From NCBI GenBank assembly GCA_017301995.1, contig JAFLEH010000003.1:62001-126000 (forward strand): DNA of 64,000 nt. The letters run 5' to 3'. Each line of letters starts with the position of its first letter. Position 1 is the first letter of the stretch. This DNA comes from Verrucomicrobiota bacterium (lineage in GTDB: Bacteria > Verrucomicrobiota > Verrucomicrobiia > Verrucomicrobiales > Akkermansiaceae). Shown here in pieces: positions 34,401 to 42,494 of the stretch. The translations under genes were made by a program, and so were the position numbers. The notes beneath the pieces are model-generated. The model was not told the DNA's origin and searched no databases. It worked only from the letters and a program-made list of their open reading frames with translations.

Positions 34401-36987
34401 CGCCGATGGTGCCGCCGGATTGCACGGTGACCGCGCCGCTGACAGAACCGGAATTCGCGATCAGACCGCCGGAAGCCACGGTGACGGTTCCGACCAGCGA
34501 TCCGCCGCCTATCAGACTGCCGCCGTTAAGCGTCACGCCGCCGGTTGATGTTAGGGTTCCGACCCCACCCGCGCCGGGGGAGACCGAACCGCCGGTCTGC
34601 ACGTTGAGCGCCAAGCCGATGGTGCCAGTGCCAGCCAGGGTGCCGGTGCCGGAAACGGTAACGGCGGAGCCCAAGAGGTTGGTATCGACTTGCAGGATGC
34701 CGCCGTTCACGGTGGTCGTGCCGGTGTAGCTCAGGTTGCCGCTCAGGATCTGCGTGCCGGTGCCCGCCTTGGTGATGTTGATCAAACCGCCGAGGGTGCC
34801 CCCATCCACATTGCGGATGCCACCGTTATACGAATAGCTGTTCGAACCCGTGGTATTGATAATAAGCGTGCCGTTGGCATAAGACGCGGTGTCGTTGTAG
34901 CCGCGGTTTTCGATAATCACAAACCCTCCGCGTCCTTCGGAAACGATCCCGCCAACGGTTTCGGTGTGGCCGTTCATCCGGAAATAGGTGTCCGCGAGAC
35001 CGGCCCAGGTGAGCACCGCGGCGTCCGCGATCTGTTCGTCGCCGCCCAGCACCACACCGGAGTTGTTGCCGTTGAATGCGCTCGAGTTGAGATAAATGTC
35101 GCCGGGGATGGCGATCTCACCCGCGTCTTTGGCAAGGAGGAGCTTGCCAATGCCATTGAGGTAGGTCGTCCCGCTGTAGGTATTGCTGAGACCGGTGAGT
35201 TTCAGCACGCCGCCGCCCAGCTTGGTAAAGCCTGCGGAACCGGCGATCACCTGCGCCATTTCGGTGGTGCCGGTGGCGACATTGATTGACGGCGTGGACC
35301 CGCCGAGCGTGAGGGTATCACCGGAGAACGTGTACGCTCCGGTATTGACGATCACGCCGTCCGCACTGATCGGGCTGGCCAAGGTCACCGCTCCGCCCAC
35401 GTTGCCGAAGATGGCCACCACGCGGCTCCCGCTGTTGTCCCAATTGATGTTGTTGGCACCGCCATCGATCGTCCAGTTGCCCGTGGTGTTCTGGTCCCAC
35501 GTTCCGGCGCCGCCAGTGATGGTGCTGTCGCCCGCGCCTGCCACACCGGGAGTGACGTCCCAGGTGATGACGGGAATCGAACCGGCCACGTTCGGATCGG
35601 TTCCGTGGATCGCTTCATAGTTGTCCCAGTAGGAATCGCCGTCGCTATCCTTGTTCAGCGGATTCGTTCCGGTGTTGGACGCGCTCACCCAGGTTCCGGT
35701 GTTGGTTTCCACGCCGTCGGTCAGACCGTCACCGTCAGTGTCCGGGTTGTTGGGAAGTGTGATGCGCTGGTATTCCTGAAGGTTGGTCGAACCGTCGGAA
35801 TCCAAATCGCCGGCACCGTCGTTGGTTCCCACGATCAGACCATACTGGGATTCCCAGGTGTCATCCATGCCATCGAAATCCGTGTCATTGGCCGGAAAGA
35901 TGGTGCCGAAGAACTGGGCCTCGGCCACCTGCATGGAATTCGCGGAAGTCGCGTTCTTGACGGTGGGGAACGTCATGCGGTAGGCGCGGCAAACCTTGGT
36001 GTTGGAAAACGTCACTACCGATCCCACGGCTCCGCGGGCGGATGGCAGACTCAGCGTTCCAGTGGCGAGTTGGCTCCACTTTCCATCCGATTCCATCCCG
36101 TGCAGTTCCCAAGAGGCGGGATCGCGATCTTCGGAGTCGTTCGCGGTGGTGAGCTGGAAACTCGTCACATTGGTCGGTCCCACGCTTGGAACCACAAAAA
36201 AGCCCGAGTTGTTTTCACCGAAATTGAGGTATTTCGTCGAACCGTTGCCGTCAATCACCCGTGAAACAAACTCCGAACCCGCAACCGAACTGTTCCAACC
36301 GGTACAAAGCGCCGGATTGCCGGAAGCGAAAATCGCGCTTCCTGTTCCGTTAGAACCGGTGTAGAGCTGGATGTCCGCGATCTGCATCAGATTGTTCCCG
36401 GTTGCGTCTTTCACCGTCGGAAATACAATCCAGTAGGACGAGAAGGTCTTGGTGTTGGTGAAGTTGATCGGGCTTGCCACGGTTTGCCTGCCGGATGGCA
36501 AGCTCAGGGTCCCTTGCGCGATGTAGGTCCAGTGGTCGCTCCACCCGTTGCTCTTGTCGGCACTGGTGATCGTTTCGTTGCTACCGAGAATGATGTAGCT
36601 GGACGGATCACGCTCGGAGGAGTCGTTCGCGGTCGTCAGCACCATGCTCTGCGCCGCCGCCGCGGCGGACGGCGTGACAATGATTCCCGCACAGTATTTT
36701 GAATAGTTGAGATATTTCGTGGAACTCGAACCGTCGATCGCGTGTGCGGGACTTTCGGCGGCCGGGTAGCCCGTGGCGGGATAGTTGATACCGCCGGTAT
36801 TGGTTCCGGCCGAATCGGTGTCGTAGGCGAATACCGGATCCCCGATGGTTAGAACGGGTGCGGCGGACAATCCTGCGGCGGAAAGCAGCAGGCCGGCGGC
36901 AACGATTCCCCGCAATGCGGGTCTCTCGGGCCGTAACCGGTCACTCCCGCAAGGAGGTCCGGTCGGAACTGTCAGTGTGTTTTTCAT
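31426..36987 (-). CDS. Giant secreted repeat protein (discoidin-like, TSP3 and beta-strand repeats)
   Basis: The 1853-residue protein has a long signal region ending near residue 43. Two discoidin/F5-8-type domains follow (about 45-205 and 215-360; both contain STKYLN and FPTVK). TSP3 calcium motifs lie at about 375-460 (DTDFDGMDDTWE, DTDGDGLTDGVE). Then come many autotransporter-associated beta-strand repeats (YSGTTTVNGGVL), a chitobiase C-terminal-like domain (YYTVDGSEPTQFS) and a C-terminal Ca-motif module (DFDNDGLSDAVEY). A block of about 220 residues occurs twice (KLLLAKDAGEIAIPGDIYLN versus KLVLAKPNGVTAIPGDIRLS). There is no C-terminal beta-barrel and no PEP-CTERM signal. It is probably an extracellular adhesin or glycan-binding fibre. 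It has its own terminator. Confidence 0.88.
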   Translation of the reverse strand: MKNTLTVPTGPPCGSDRLRPERPALRGIVAAGLLLSAAGLSAAPVLTIGDPVFAYDTDSAGTNTGGINYPATGYPAAESPAHAIDGSSSTKYLNYSKYCAGIIVTPSAAAAAQSMVLTTANDSSERDPSSYIILGSNETITSADKSNGWSDHWTYIAQGTLSLPSGRQTVASPINFTNTKTFSSYWIVFPTVKDATGNNLMQIADIQLYTGSNGTGSAIFASGNPALCTGWNSSVAGSEFVSRVIDGNGSTKYLNFGENNSGFFVVPSVGPTNVTSFQLTTANDSEDRDPASWELHGMESDGKWSQLATGTLSLPSARGAVGSVVTFSNTKVCRAYRMTFPTVKNATSANSMQVAEAQFFGTIFPANDTDFDGMDDTWESQYGLIVGTNDGAGDLDSDGSTNLQEYQRITLPNNPDTDGDGLTDGVETNTGTWVSASNTGTNPLNKDSDGDSYWDNYEAIHGTDPNVAGSIPVITWDVTPGVAGAGDSTITGGAGTWDQNTTGNWTIDGGANNINWDNSGSRVVAIFGNVGGAVTLASPISADGVIVNTGAYTFSGDTLTLGGSTPSINVATGTTEMAQVIAGSAGFTKLGGGVLKLTGLSNTYSGTTYLNGIGKLLLAKDAGEIAIPGDIYLNSSAFNGNNSGVVLGGDEQIADAAVLTWAGLADTYFRMNGHTETVGGIVSEGRGGFVIIENRGYNDTASYANGTLIINTTGSNSYSYNGGIRNVDGGTLGGLINITKAGTGTQILSGNLSYTGTTTVNGGILQVDTNLLGSAVTVSGTGTLAGTGTIGLALNVQTGGSVSPGAGGVGTLTSTGGVTLNGGSLIGGGSLVGTVTVASGGLIANSGSVSGAVTVQSGGTIGGTGTFPSAVSVQSGGTLAPGISGVGTLTATSTVTLAGTTELEIARSGGVVTNDQLAGFASLLCGGDLVVTATGDPLENGDTVQLFAPGLNGTFGGTFASITLPTLSYGLSWETTNLLVTGEIVVVNYAATPTFSPAAGGYIGAQTVTITSEDGATIYYTVDGSEPTQFSLSGLSPVTGISIPNDSSLTIKAFASKAGQSDSPVATAVYHTASYAAWGVDGGGNWSDSLNWLNEVTPNQANAPVEFLLAQSGNATVYLDGSRTAGNLTFGNPNAVDWTISGYVGSILSLDTGATTPTITVQNNTATIAAEVAGSQGLLKSGPGTLALTGTNSYSGTTTVNGGVLSVSVLAGNGNNSGLGTGTDLVLNGGTLRYTGGSVGGGGFNRAITLGTNGGGLDAAMTGFWFTTGVISGPGALTKSGTGQLIVQANNTYDGITYLNAGEIQLRSLTALGSTVGGTVVADGARLCAGGALTGTITENLVLNGLGGNGGGALQANDGGTAVTYSGNITLATDSGFGSFAGGIAFTVTGPISGAGGLVKLNNNAVTLSGTSANTYTGVTTLGGTGKLVLAKPNGVTAIPGDIRLSSTAWNGNASGIVLAADEQIADTSVVTWTLNSQSGGAQEDSFLRLNGHAETIGGLVATGNGGKAQVENRGLNDTTTYGTGVLTINTVGTSSYSYNGGIRDMDAGTGGGAIAIIKTGTGTQVFAGNLSCTGATQINGGTLELNANAATPSITVANGGAFAGIGTASGSLAVNAGGSVSPGTGAGAQTGTLTTGTATIAGSYACQVDGTAADRLTVNGDLNATGGTLAFSVLAAPTAAEYVIASYTGTLTGSFAVTGLPSGYQVQVDSGAKQIKLVQASGFQSWATSNGLSGNPAADFDNDGLSDAVEYVLGTSATAANAGGPTGGASNGNLVFTFNRDHASLTPDVTVAVETGTTLGAWPGVYHVGVDTPSSDPGITVTDNGTYDTVTLTVPMGTDTAKFARLRVTVAP

Positions 36988-37295
36988 CGTGTGGTTATTT
37001 GGTTTTTCAATGACTCGTCAGACGTCCGCGCGGGGAACTGGGTTATCACCGCCGGGCTTCGCCGAAGTTGGAAAGTCTCGCACTTCGACCCACCCACGCC
37101 ACCCCCCCCGATTGGGGGACGATTACGGACTAAACCATCCGGTACCGCTCCTCTGGAACGGAGGGCCCGAACTCCCCGAGGGAACCGAATTGTCGTGCGG
37201 TGGACGATAGACGGCCCACATCCGGACGCGTATCCGATGTGTCGTCGTATTCCCTTTCCATTTGTCCGTTCCGGACCACACTCTCCGCCACATCC

Positions 37296-38768
37296 ATGAA
37301 TCACCCGCTCACATTTCTCGCTCTGCTGACTCTCGCGGCGTCCGCGGCACCCAAGCCGCCGGATCCGCCGCCGCTGGAGCAGCCGAAGCCGCCGCCCGCC
37401 CAGGTGTCGTCGTCCGAGGGCATGCCGCCCCTGCCCTACCCGGTGGTCCCGCAGAAACGCCAGGAACGGAAAAACCCGCCCCAACCGCCGGTGCTCCTGA
37501 CGAAAATCCGCACCGCCGACGCCGAGGATTGGGCGCGCACGCCCCACGACCTCAAAAAACTCCTCGAGTGGATGAGCGGCGAAATGGGCGCCAGCTTCAC
37601 CTCGAACATCAAAACCTGGTCGGAAATCTCGGTGAATCCCCGCGAAAATCCGGTGCTCTACCGGTCCGGATACAAGCCATTCACCCTAACCGACGCGGAG
37701 GCGGGAAAACTGCGGGAATACCTCCGCAACGGCGGCACCGTAATCTTCAACGCGCTGGTGGGCCATCCGGATTTCTATCAATCCGCGCTGGTGGCCGCCC
37801 GCCAGGTGCTGCCGGAAAACCCGGTCTACCGCCTGCGTCTCGACCACCCGATGTACCGGTCCTATCATGAGATCAAACGGGTCACCTACCGTGAACGCGC
37901 GGTCAGGGACGGCGTGGTGTCCGACAATTTCCCATGGTTCGACGGCGTGGACATCGACAACCGCACCGCGATCATCATCTCCCGGTTCGACATCGCGATG
38001 GGATGGGAAAAGAACCGCCACGACAGTTGGGGCTATGAGGACGCCGACGCGCGGAAACTGGGCGCCAACCTGCTGTCCTACGTCACCGCCATGCAGGAAG
38101 CCGGCCGCAGCGCGGGCAAAAGCGTGGAACTCGCCGACGCCGCGGGATCCAAGGCCGGCAGCCTGAATATCGGTTGGGTCGTCCACGAAGGGCCGTGGAA
38201 ATCCCGCCCCGCCGCGCTGCCGATGCTGCTGCGCAAACTCAACGAGTCCACCGGTGCGCCGGTCTCTTTCCAGTGGCGCGAGGTGAATCTATCCGACGCG
38301 TCGATGTTCGAAACCCCGTTGCTCTACCTAACCGGAACCACCGATTTCGCGCTCGGCGAGAACGAACGCGCCAACCTCCGCCAGTTTCTGCTCAAGGGCG
38401 GCGTGCTGTTCGCCGAGGCCGGCGACGGACGCCAGTCGTTTGACACCGCGTTCCGCGCGGAAATGGCCAAGGTGCTTCCCGATCACCCGTTAGGCCCGGT
38501 GGCGGCCGACTCGCCGCTGTTCCGCGAGCCCAACCGGCTGCCGGAAGTCAAGGCCCGCCCCTCCCTCGCCGCGCAACTCGACCGCCGCGCGTCCGTCAGC
38601 CCCGAGCTGTTCTCCGCCGAAATCAACGGCTCCACCGCCGTGATCTACTGCCCGCGCGACCTCGCCGCCGGCTGGGAACAGGCGCCCGCTCCCTATGCGG
38701 CGGGCTACGAGGCGGCCGATGCCACCGCGCTCGGCGTCAACATCCTGTTTCACGCCCTCGCCCGTTAG
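37296..38768 (+). CDS. Secreted protein with tandem DUF4159 domains
   Basis: The 490-residue protein starts at the ATG at 37296 (MNHPLTFLALLTLAASAAPK), giving a signal peptide and then a Pro-rich linker (about 20-75). DUF4159 copy 1 (about 80-295) holds SEISVNPRENPVLYRSGYKP and FNALVGHPDFY; copy 2 (about 310-490) holds LYLTGTTDFALGENERANLR, GGVLFAEAGDG and a matching end (AGYEAADATALGVNILFHAL against SWGYEDADARKLGANLLSYV). The two halves share the same layout, so this is an internal duplication. DUF4159 proteins regularly occur with MoxR, DUF58 and VWA genes; their function is unknown. It is the first gene of the 37296-44641 segment and lies 22 bp before the DUF58 gene. Confidence 0.86.
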   Translation: MNHPLTFLALLTLAASAAPKPPDPPPLEQPKPPPAQVSSSEGMPPLPYPVVPQKRQERKNPPQPPVLLTKIRTADAEDWARTPHDLKKLLEWMSGEMGASFTSNIKTWSEISVNPRENPVLYRSGYKPFTLTDAEAGKLREYLRNGGTVIFNALVGHPDFYQSALVAARQVLPENPVYRLRLDHPMYRSYHEIKRVTYRERAVRDGVVSDNFPWFDGVDIDNRTAIIISRFDIAMGWEKNRHDSWGYEDADARKLGANLLSYVTAMQEAGRSAGKSVELADAAGSKAGSLNIGWVVHEGPWKSRPAALPMLLRKLNESTGAPVSFQWREVNLSDASMFETPLLYLTGTTDFALGENERANLRQFLLKGGVLFAEAGDGRQSFDTAFRAEMAKVLPDHPLGPVAADSPLFREPNRLPEVKARPSLAAQLDRRASVSPELFSAEINGSTAVIYCPRDLAAGWEQAPAPYAAGYEAADATALGVNILFHALAR

Positions 38769-38790
38769 AATATCAAATTTCAAATCCGAA

Positions 38791-39690
38791 ATGCCCGGTT
38801 TCAGCCATTTCCTAACTGCGGAGACGATGCGGCGGCTCGACCACCTCGCGCTAGGCTCGCGATGGACCGCCGAGGGCGGCCGCTCGGGCAGGCATTCGAG
38901 CGTGCTGAAAGGCGCCAGCATCGAGTTCCGCGACCACCGCGATTACGTCCAGGGCGACAACCTCCGGCATCTCGACTGGAAGGTCTTCGGCCGCAGCGAG
39001 CGGTATTATATCAAACAATACCAGGAGGAAACCTGCCTGCGCGTCCACCTCGTGGTCGATGCCTCCGCATCCATGGCGTTCAAACACGGCGGCCGGCTGA
39101 CAAAATACCAGTTCGCCCGCGAACTCGCCGCCGCGGCCGCCTATCTGGCCCACCACCAGCAGGATTCGGTGGGCCTCGCGGTGTTCGACGACGATGTACG
39201 CTCCTGGCTTCCCGCCAAGGGCGGCTCGCGCCACATCCGGCATTTCCTCGAAGCCCTCGCCGGTCACAAGCCCGGCGGACGCACCGACACGGGAAAAGCC
39301 CTCGCCGCCCTATCCGAAGGGATGGCGCGCCGCGGCCTGGTGATGATGATGTCCGACATGCTGGATGATCCCGATGCCGTGTTCCGCGCGCTCGCCCATT
39401 TCCGCCGCCGCGGCCACGATGTGGTCCTCGTCCATGTGCTCGATCCCGCCGAACTCGACCTGCCCTACGACGGCGTCTCCGATTTCATCGACATGGAAAC
39501 CGGCGAACGCCTGGAAACCGATGCCGCCCTCGTCCGCCGCGCCTATCGGGAAGCCGTGGATACCGCCATCGCCGGCTTCCGCGAACGCTGCGGCGGCCTC
39601 CGCGTCGATTACCGCCTCGCCACCACCGACCGCACCCCCGCCGATTTCCTCAACGAACTCCTCGCCGAACGCAAACGGCTGGGGGCGTGA
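38791..39690 (+). CDS. DUF58 protein (VWA-like, MoxR partner)
   Basis: The 299-residue protein starts at the ATG at 38791 (MPGFSHFLTAETMRRLDHLA). It has the DUF58 hallmark region (IEFRDHRDYVQGDNLRHLDW, about 49-68) and then a VWA-like fold with a metal-ion site (VDASASM, about 94-100). It is probably cytosolic or membrane-associated and works with the MoxR ATPase; such pairs are thought to help insert cofactors or assemble complexes. It is followed by an inserted RHH-PIN pair before the first VWA membrane gene. The stop at 39690 overlaps a GTG that opens the antitoxin frame, but the antitoxin starts later. Confidence 0.92.
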   Translation: MPGFSHFLTAETMRRLDHLALGSRWTAEGGRSGRHSSVLKGASIEFRDHRDYVQGDNLRHLDWKVFGRSERYYIKQYQEETCLRVHLVVDASASMAFKHGGRLTKYQFARELAAAAAYLAHHQQDSVGLAVFDDDVRSWLPAKGGSRHIRHFLEALAGHKPGGRTDTGKALAALSEGMARRGLVMMMSDMLDDPDAVFRALAHFRRRGHDVVLVHVLDPAELDLPYDGVSDFIDMETGERLETDAALVRRAYREAVDTAIAGFRERCGGLRVDYRLATTDRTPADFLNELLAERKRLGA

Positions 39691-39743
39691 AAACCACGGG
39701 ATTTTGTCTTGCGTCATGCCTTGCAATATGTAATCTCATGCCC

Positions 39744-39992
39744 ATGAATACTTCGACCCTCACCATCCGGCTGCCTCAGGAACAACGGGCCACGTTGCGG
39801 GAAGCCGCCAAGCGGCTGCGCAAGTCCGAATCCGAGCTGATCCGGGATTTGCTGGAACGAGAATTCGAGCAAACCCCTTTCGGCGAGCGGGCCGCGGATT
39901 TCATGGGCTGCCTTGCCTCCACGCGTACAGCCGCCGCAAAGCCTGTTTCATTTCGCGACACGATCGGCCGAAATAACCGGCGGAAACCATGA
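39744..39992 (+). CDS. Ribbon-helix-helix antitoxin of a PIN toxin-antitoxin pair
   Basis: The 82-residue protein has an N-terminal ribbon-helix-helix (STLTIRLPQEQRATLREAAK, about 4-23, continuing into RKSESELIRDLLEREFEQ) and a C-terminal tail that would wrap the toxin. The start is ATG 39744 (MNTSTL) or 39738 (MPMNTSTL); the longer open frame begins at a GTG inside the DUF58 stop and looks unlikely. Its stop overlaps the toxin ATG by 4 bp, the usual arrangement for VapBC-type pairs. It should bind its own promoter as well as the toxin. Confidence 0.8.
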   Translation: MNTSTLTIRLPQEQRATLREAAKRLRKSESELIRDLLEREFEQTPFGERAADFMGCLASTRTAAAKPVSFRDTIGRNNRRKP

Positions 39993-40426
39993 AACCCAAG
40001 TTTTTCCTCGTCGATACAGGTGCGCTTGTGGCCTTGTTCGACCGCAACGATCCCGACCACGATCTGGTTCGCGAGAGGTGGGCTCCCCTGATCGGAAAGT
40101 TCTTCACGACAGGCGCTGTCGTCACCGAAACCCTGCACTTTTTGCAACCCATCCCCGGAGGAACCGAGGCACTCGCGGCGTTTCTCCGGAAAGGACTCGT
40201 GGCAGTGGAGGACGCCTTCACCCCCGCCCGGATCGACGATGCGGTCCGCCTGATGATCCGTTACCAGGACACTCCGATGGATTTTGCGGACGCCACTCTC
40301 GTTCTCCTCGCCGAACGCCTGGACATCCCACGCATCCTAACCCTCGATGAACGCGGATTCCGCACTTTCCGCTTCGCCGGAAAAAAGGGTTTCCACCTTG
40401 TGCTGCAGGATATCGTGGCACCTTGA
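39989..40426 (+). CDS. PIN-domain toxin (VapC-like RNase)
   Basis: The 145-residue protein is a single PIN domain. The acidic catalytic residues are in place: D9 (LVDTGALVALFD), E47 (VVTETLHFL), the DFADA aspartates (about 98-101), and a late Asp in TLDERGF. It would cleave RNA and be held in check by the RHH protein upstream, with which it overlaps by ATGA. The pair sits between the DUF58 and VWA genes of the MoxR-type locus, where such operons are normally uninterrupted. It may be a recent insertion or a stabilising module. Confidence 0.85.
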   Translation: MKPKFFLVDTGALVALFDRNDPDHDLVRERWAPLIGKFFTTGAVVTETLHFLQPIPGGTEALAAFLRKGLVAVEDAFTPARIDDAVRLMIRYQDTPMDFADATLVLLAERLDIPRILTLDERGFRTFRFAGKKGFHLVLQDIVAP

Positions 40427-40454
40427 TTTCACGACGTCCGATAGCGAATAACAA

Positions 40455-42494
40455 ATGTCCTTCCTCTCCCCACTCCTGCTAGCCACCGCCGCCGCGCTTG
40501 CGGTGCCGGTGTGGCTGCATTTGCGGCGGAGGCGGAAGCAGGCGCCGGTGGAGTTTCCCTCGCTGCGGTATTTGCGGGCGGCCACGGCGCGGATGAAGCG
40601 GCAGGCGCGGGTGGAGGATCTGGGCCTGCTGCTGCTGCGGGTGTTGTTGGTGGCGCTGCTGGCGGCGGCGTTCGCGCGGCCGGTGGTGCGCTCCGGCGGC
40701 GGATGGTTGGGAGCCGGTCGCACGGTGGAGTCGGTGGTGGTGATCGACGCCACCGCAAGCATGGGGTGGCGGGACGGCGAAGGCACCCGTCTGGATGCCG
40801 CCAAACGCCTCGCCCGCGAGTGGGTGGAGGGACTCGATCGCTCGGACGCGGTGGGGCTATGGGTTCTAACCGACCGTTTGGAGCGGCCGGTCCCGGTGCC
40901 GATCGCCAACCGCGACCATTGGTTCGAACAACTCGCGGCGATCCAGGTTTCCGAAGGCTCTTCCACGCTGGCCCCGGTCTTCTCGGCGGCCTCGGAATGG
41001 GCGGAAAGCCGCAGCGCCGGCCGCAAGGAAATCGTGGTGATCACCGACAACCAGCCGGCGGCATGGGATTGGCCGGCCGACGGGTTTTTCCGCAATTCAT
41101 GGCATCGCGGCCGAGCGAATCTGGTGGTGCTCTCGCCGGACGACAAACAATCTAACAACACAACCGTCGCAAGCGCCGCGTGGCACGATCCCGAGGTGAA
41201 ACCGGGGAGCATCCTAACCGGTGTGGCGACGTTGGCGAATCACGGCGCATCGCCCTCCACGGATCTGTTGGAATGCCGGATCGCCGGGCAGGTGGTGTTC
41301 CGCACCGCGGTGGAGATCCCGGCGGAAGGCACGCTCGACGTGCCCGTCTCGGTGACGGTTCCCGCGACGGACGCGCCGGTGCTGGCGGGCGAACTCGCGC
41401 TCGCGGGCGACGCGCTCGCGACGGATGATCGCTGGTATTTCGCGCTGCCCGTCCGTTCCATCAAGCGTTCGCTGGTGGTGGAAAAGGACGGCGGGCCGGA
41501 TGGTTCAATGAGCCCCTCGTTTTTCCTGGTGCGCGCGCTTGCGGCCGGGAGTGCGGGCCAGGCGGAGACCGTCCGCGCTTCGGAATGGCCCAAGCGCGAC
41601 GTGGGCGGCCTCGACGCGTTGTGGTTCACGGCCGATTCTCTAACCGACAAGCAGGCGTGGACCCAAGCGCTGGAGTTCGCCGCGAACGGTGGCACCGTCG
41701 TTCTCGCCGGCAACCTGCGGCCCGAAATCAAAATGCCTTCGTGGCCGGTTGGGGCGGGCGATGAAATGCCGCTGCCACCCGGACGGATCGCAACCCGGTT
41801 GCTGGACGGCGGACATCCGCTGTTCGATGGCGTGTGGAACGAACACGTGCCGTTTCCTCCCCTGCCCCAGCGTACGGCGCGCCGCTGCGAGCCGGCCGCT
41901 GGCGCGCGTGCCCTCGCCACCCTGGCGGGAGAATTTCCGCTCATCGTGGAACTCCCGCACGGCAGCGGTCGGGTGCTGTGGATCAACGCGAGCTTCGATC
42001 GCTCATGGGGCGATTTGCCGCTCTCTCCGGCCTATGTGGCGCTGGTCCAACAATTCGCCCGCGCCGGAGATCTCGCTCGCCGCGCCTCCACCCAGATCCA
42101 GGTCGGCGAGGCATGGCCCGATCTATCAAACTTCGCCGCGCAAGCCGCCTGGCCTTCCAACGGATCATCTCCGCGGGCGACGCGGGGCGGTGCCTTCGAC
42201 GCCGCCACACCGACCGGCGAAATCCGCTGGCGCTGTGCGGTGAACGCAAGACGGGCCGAGTCCGAGCTGCGCCCGCTTCCATCCGAACGGCTGCGGACAT
42301 TGCTCCCCGGCCGGCTGGCGGCCGGAACCCAGGGGATCCGCGAATGGCGCGATGAAATCCGCCGCGAGGTGCCGCTTTGGCCATGGCTGTTAGGCGGTGC
42401 GGGGCTGGTATTTCTGGCGGAAATCGCCGCGTCGGCGCGCGCCGGCAGTCGGCGGATCGAAGCGGCCAACCCGGAAAGGAGGGCGGGCGCATGA
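40455..42494 (+). CDS. Membrane protein with BatA N-terminal region and VWA domain
   Basis: The 679-residue protein begins with the BatA-type N-terminus: MSFLSPLLLATAAALAVPVW, LHLRRRRK, then a second helix (about 58-76). A VWA-like domain follows (about 93-255) with the metal site VVIDATASM. The large periplasmic part (about 260-640) ends with a membrane helix near 645-665 (PLWPWLLGGAGLVFLAEIAA). It belongs to the same MoxR/DUF58/VWA system as its neighbours. The stop overlaps the next start by ATGA. The family role is unknown beyond association with MoxR; it may scaffold peptidoglycan or outer-membrane processes. Confidence 0.88.
   Translation: MSFLSPLLLATAAALAVPVWLHLRRRRKQAPVEFPSLRYLRAATARMKRQARVEDLGLLLLRVLLVALLAAAFARPVVRSGGGWLGAGRTVESVVVIDATASMGWRDGEGTRLDAAKRLAREWVEGLDRSDAVGLWVLTDRLERPVPVPIANRDHWFEQLAAIQVSEGSSTLAPVFSAASEWAESRSAGRKEIVVITDNQPAAWDWPADGFFRNSWHRGRANLVVLSPDDKQSNNTTVASAAWHDPEVKPGSILTGVATLANHGASPSTDLLECRIAGQVVFRTAVEIPAEGTLDVPVSVTVPATDAPVLAGELALAGDALATDDRWYFALPVRSIKRSLVVEKDGGPDGSMSPSFFLVRALAAGSAGQAETVRASEWPKRDVGGLDALWFTADSLTDKQAWTQALEFAANGGTVVLAGNLRPEIKMPSWPVGAGDEMPLPPGRIATRLLDGGHPLFDGVWNEHVPFPPLPQRTARRCEPAAGARALATLAGEFPLIVELPHGSGRVLWINASFDRSWGDLPLSPAYVALVQQFARAGDLARRASTQIQVGEAWPDLSNFAAQAAWPSNGSSPRATRGGAFDAATPTGEIRWRCAVNARRAESELRPLPSERLRTLLPGRLAAGTQGIREWRDEIRREVPLWPWLLGGAGLVFLAEIAASARAGSRRIEAANPERRAGA

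Noticed and set aside
31426..36987. A classical autotransporter
   Set aside because: It has the passenger-type beta-strand repeats, but the C-terminus is a calcium-motif/Ig-like module, not a beta-barrel.
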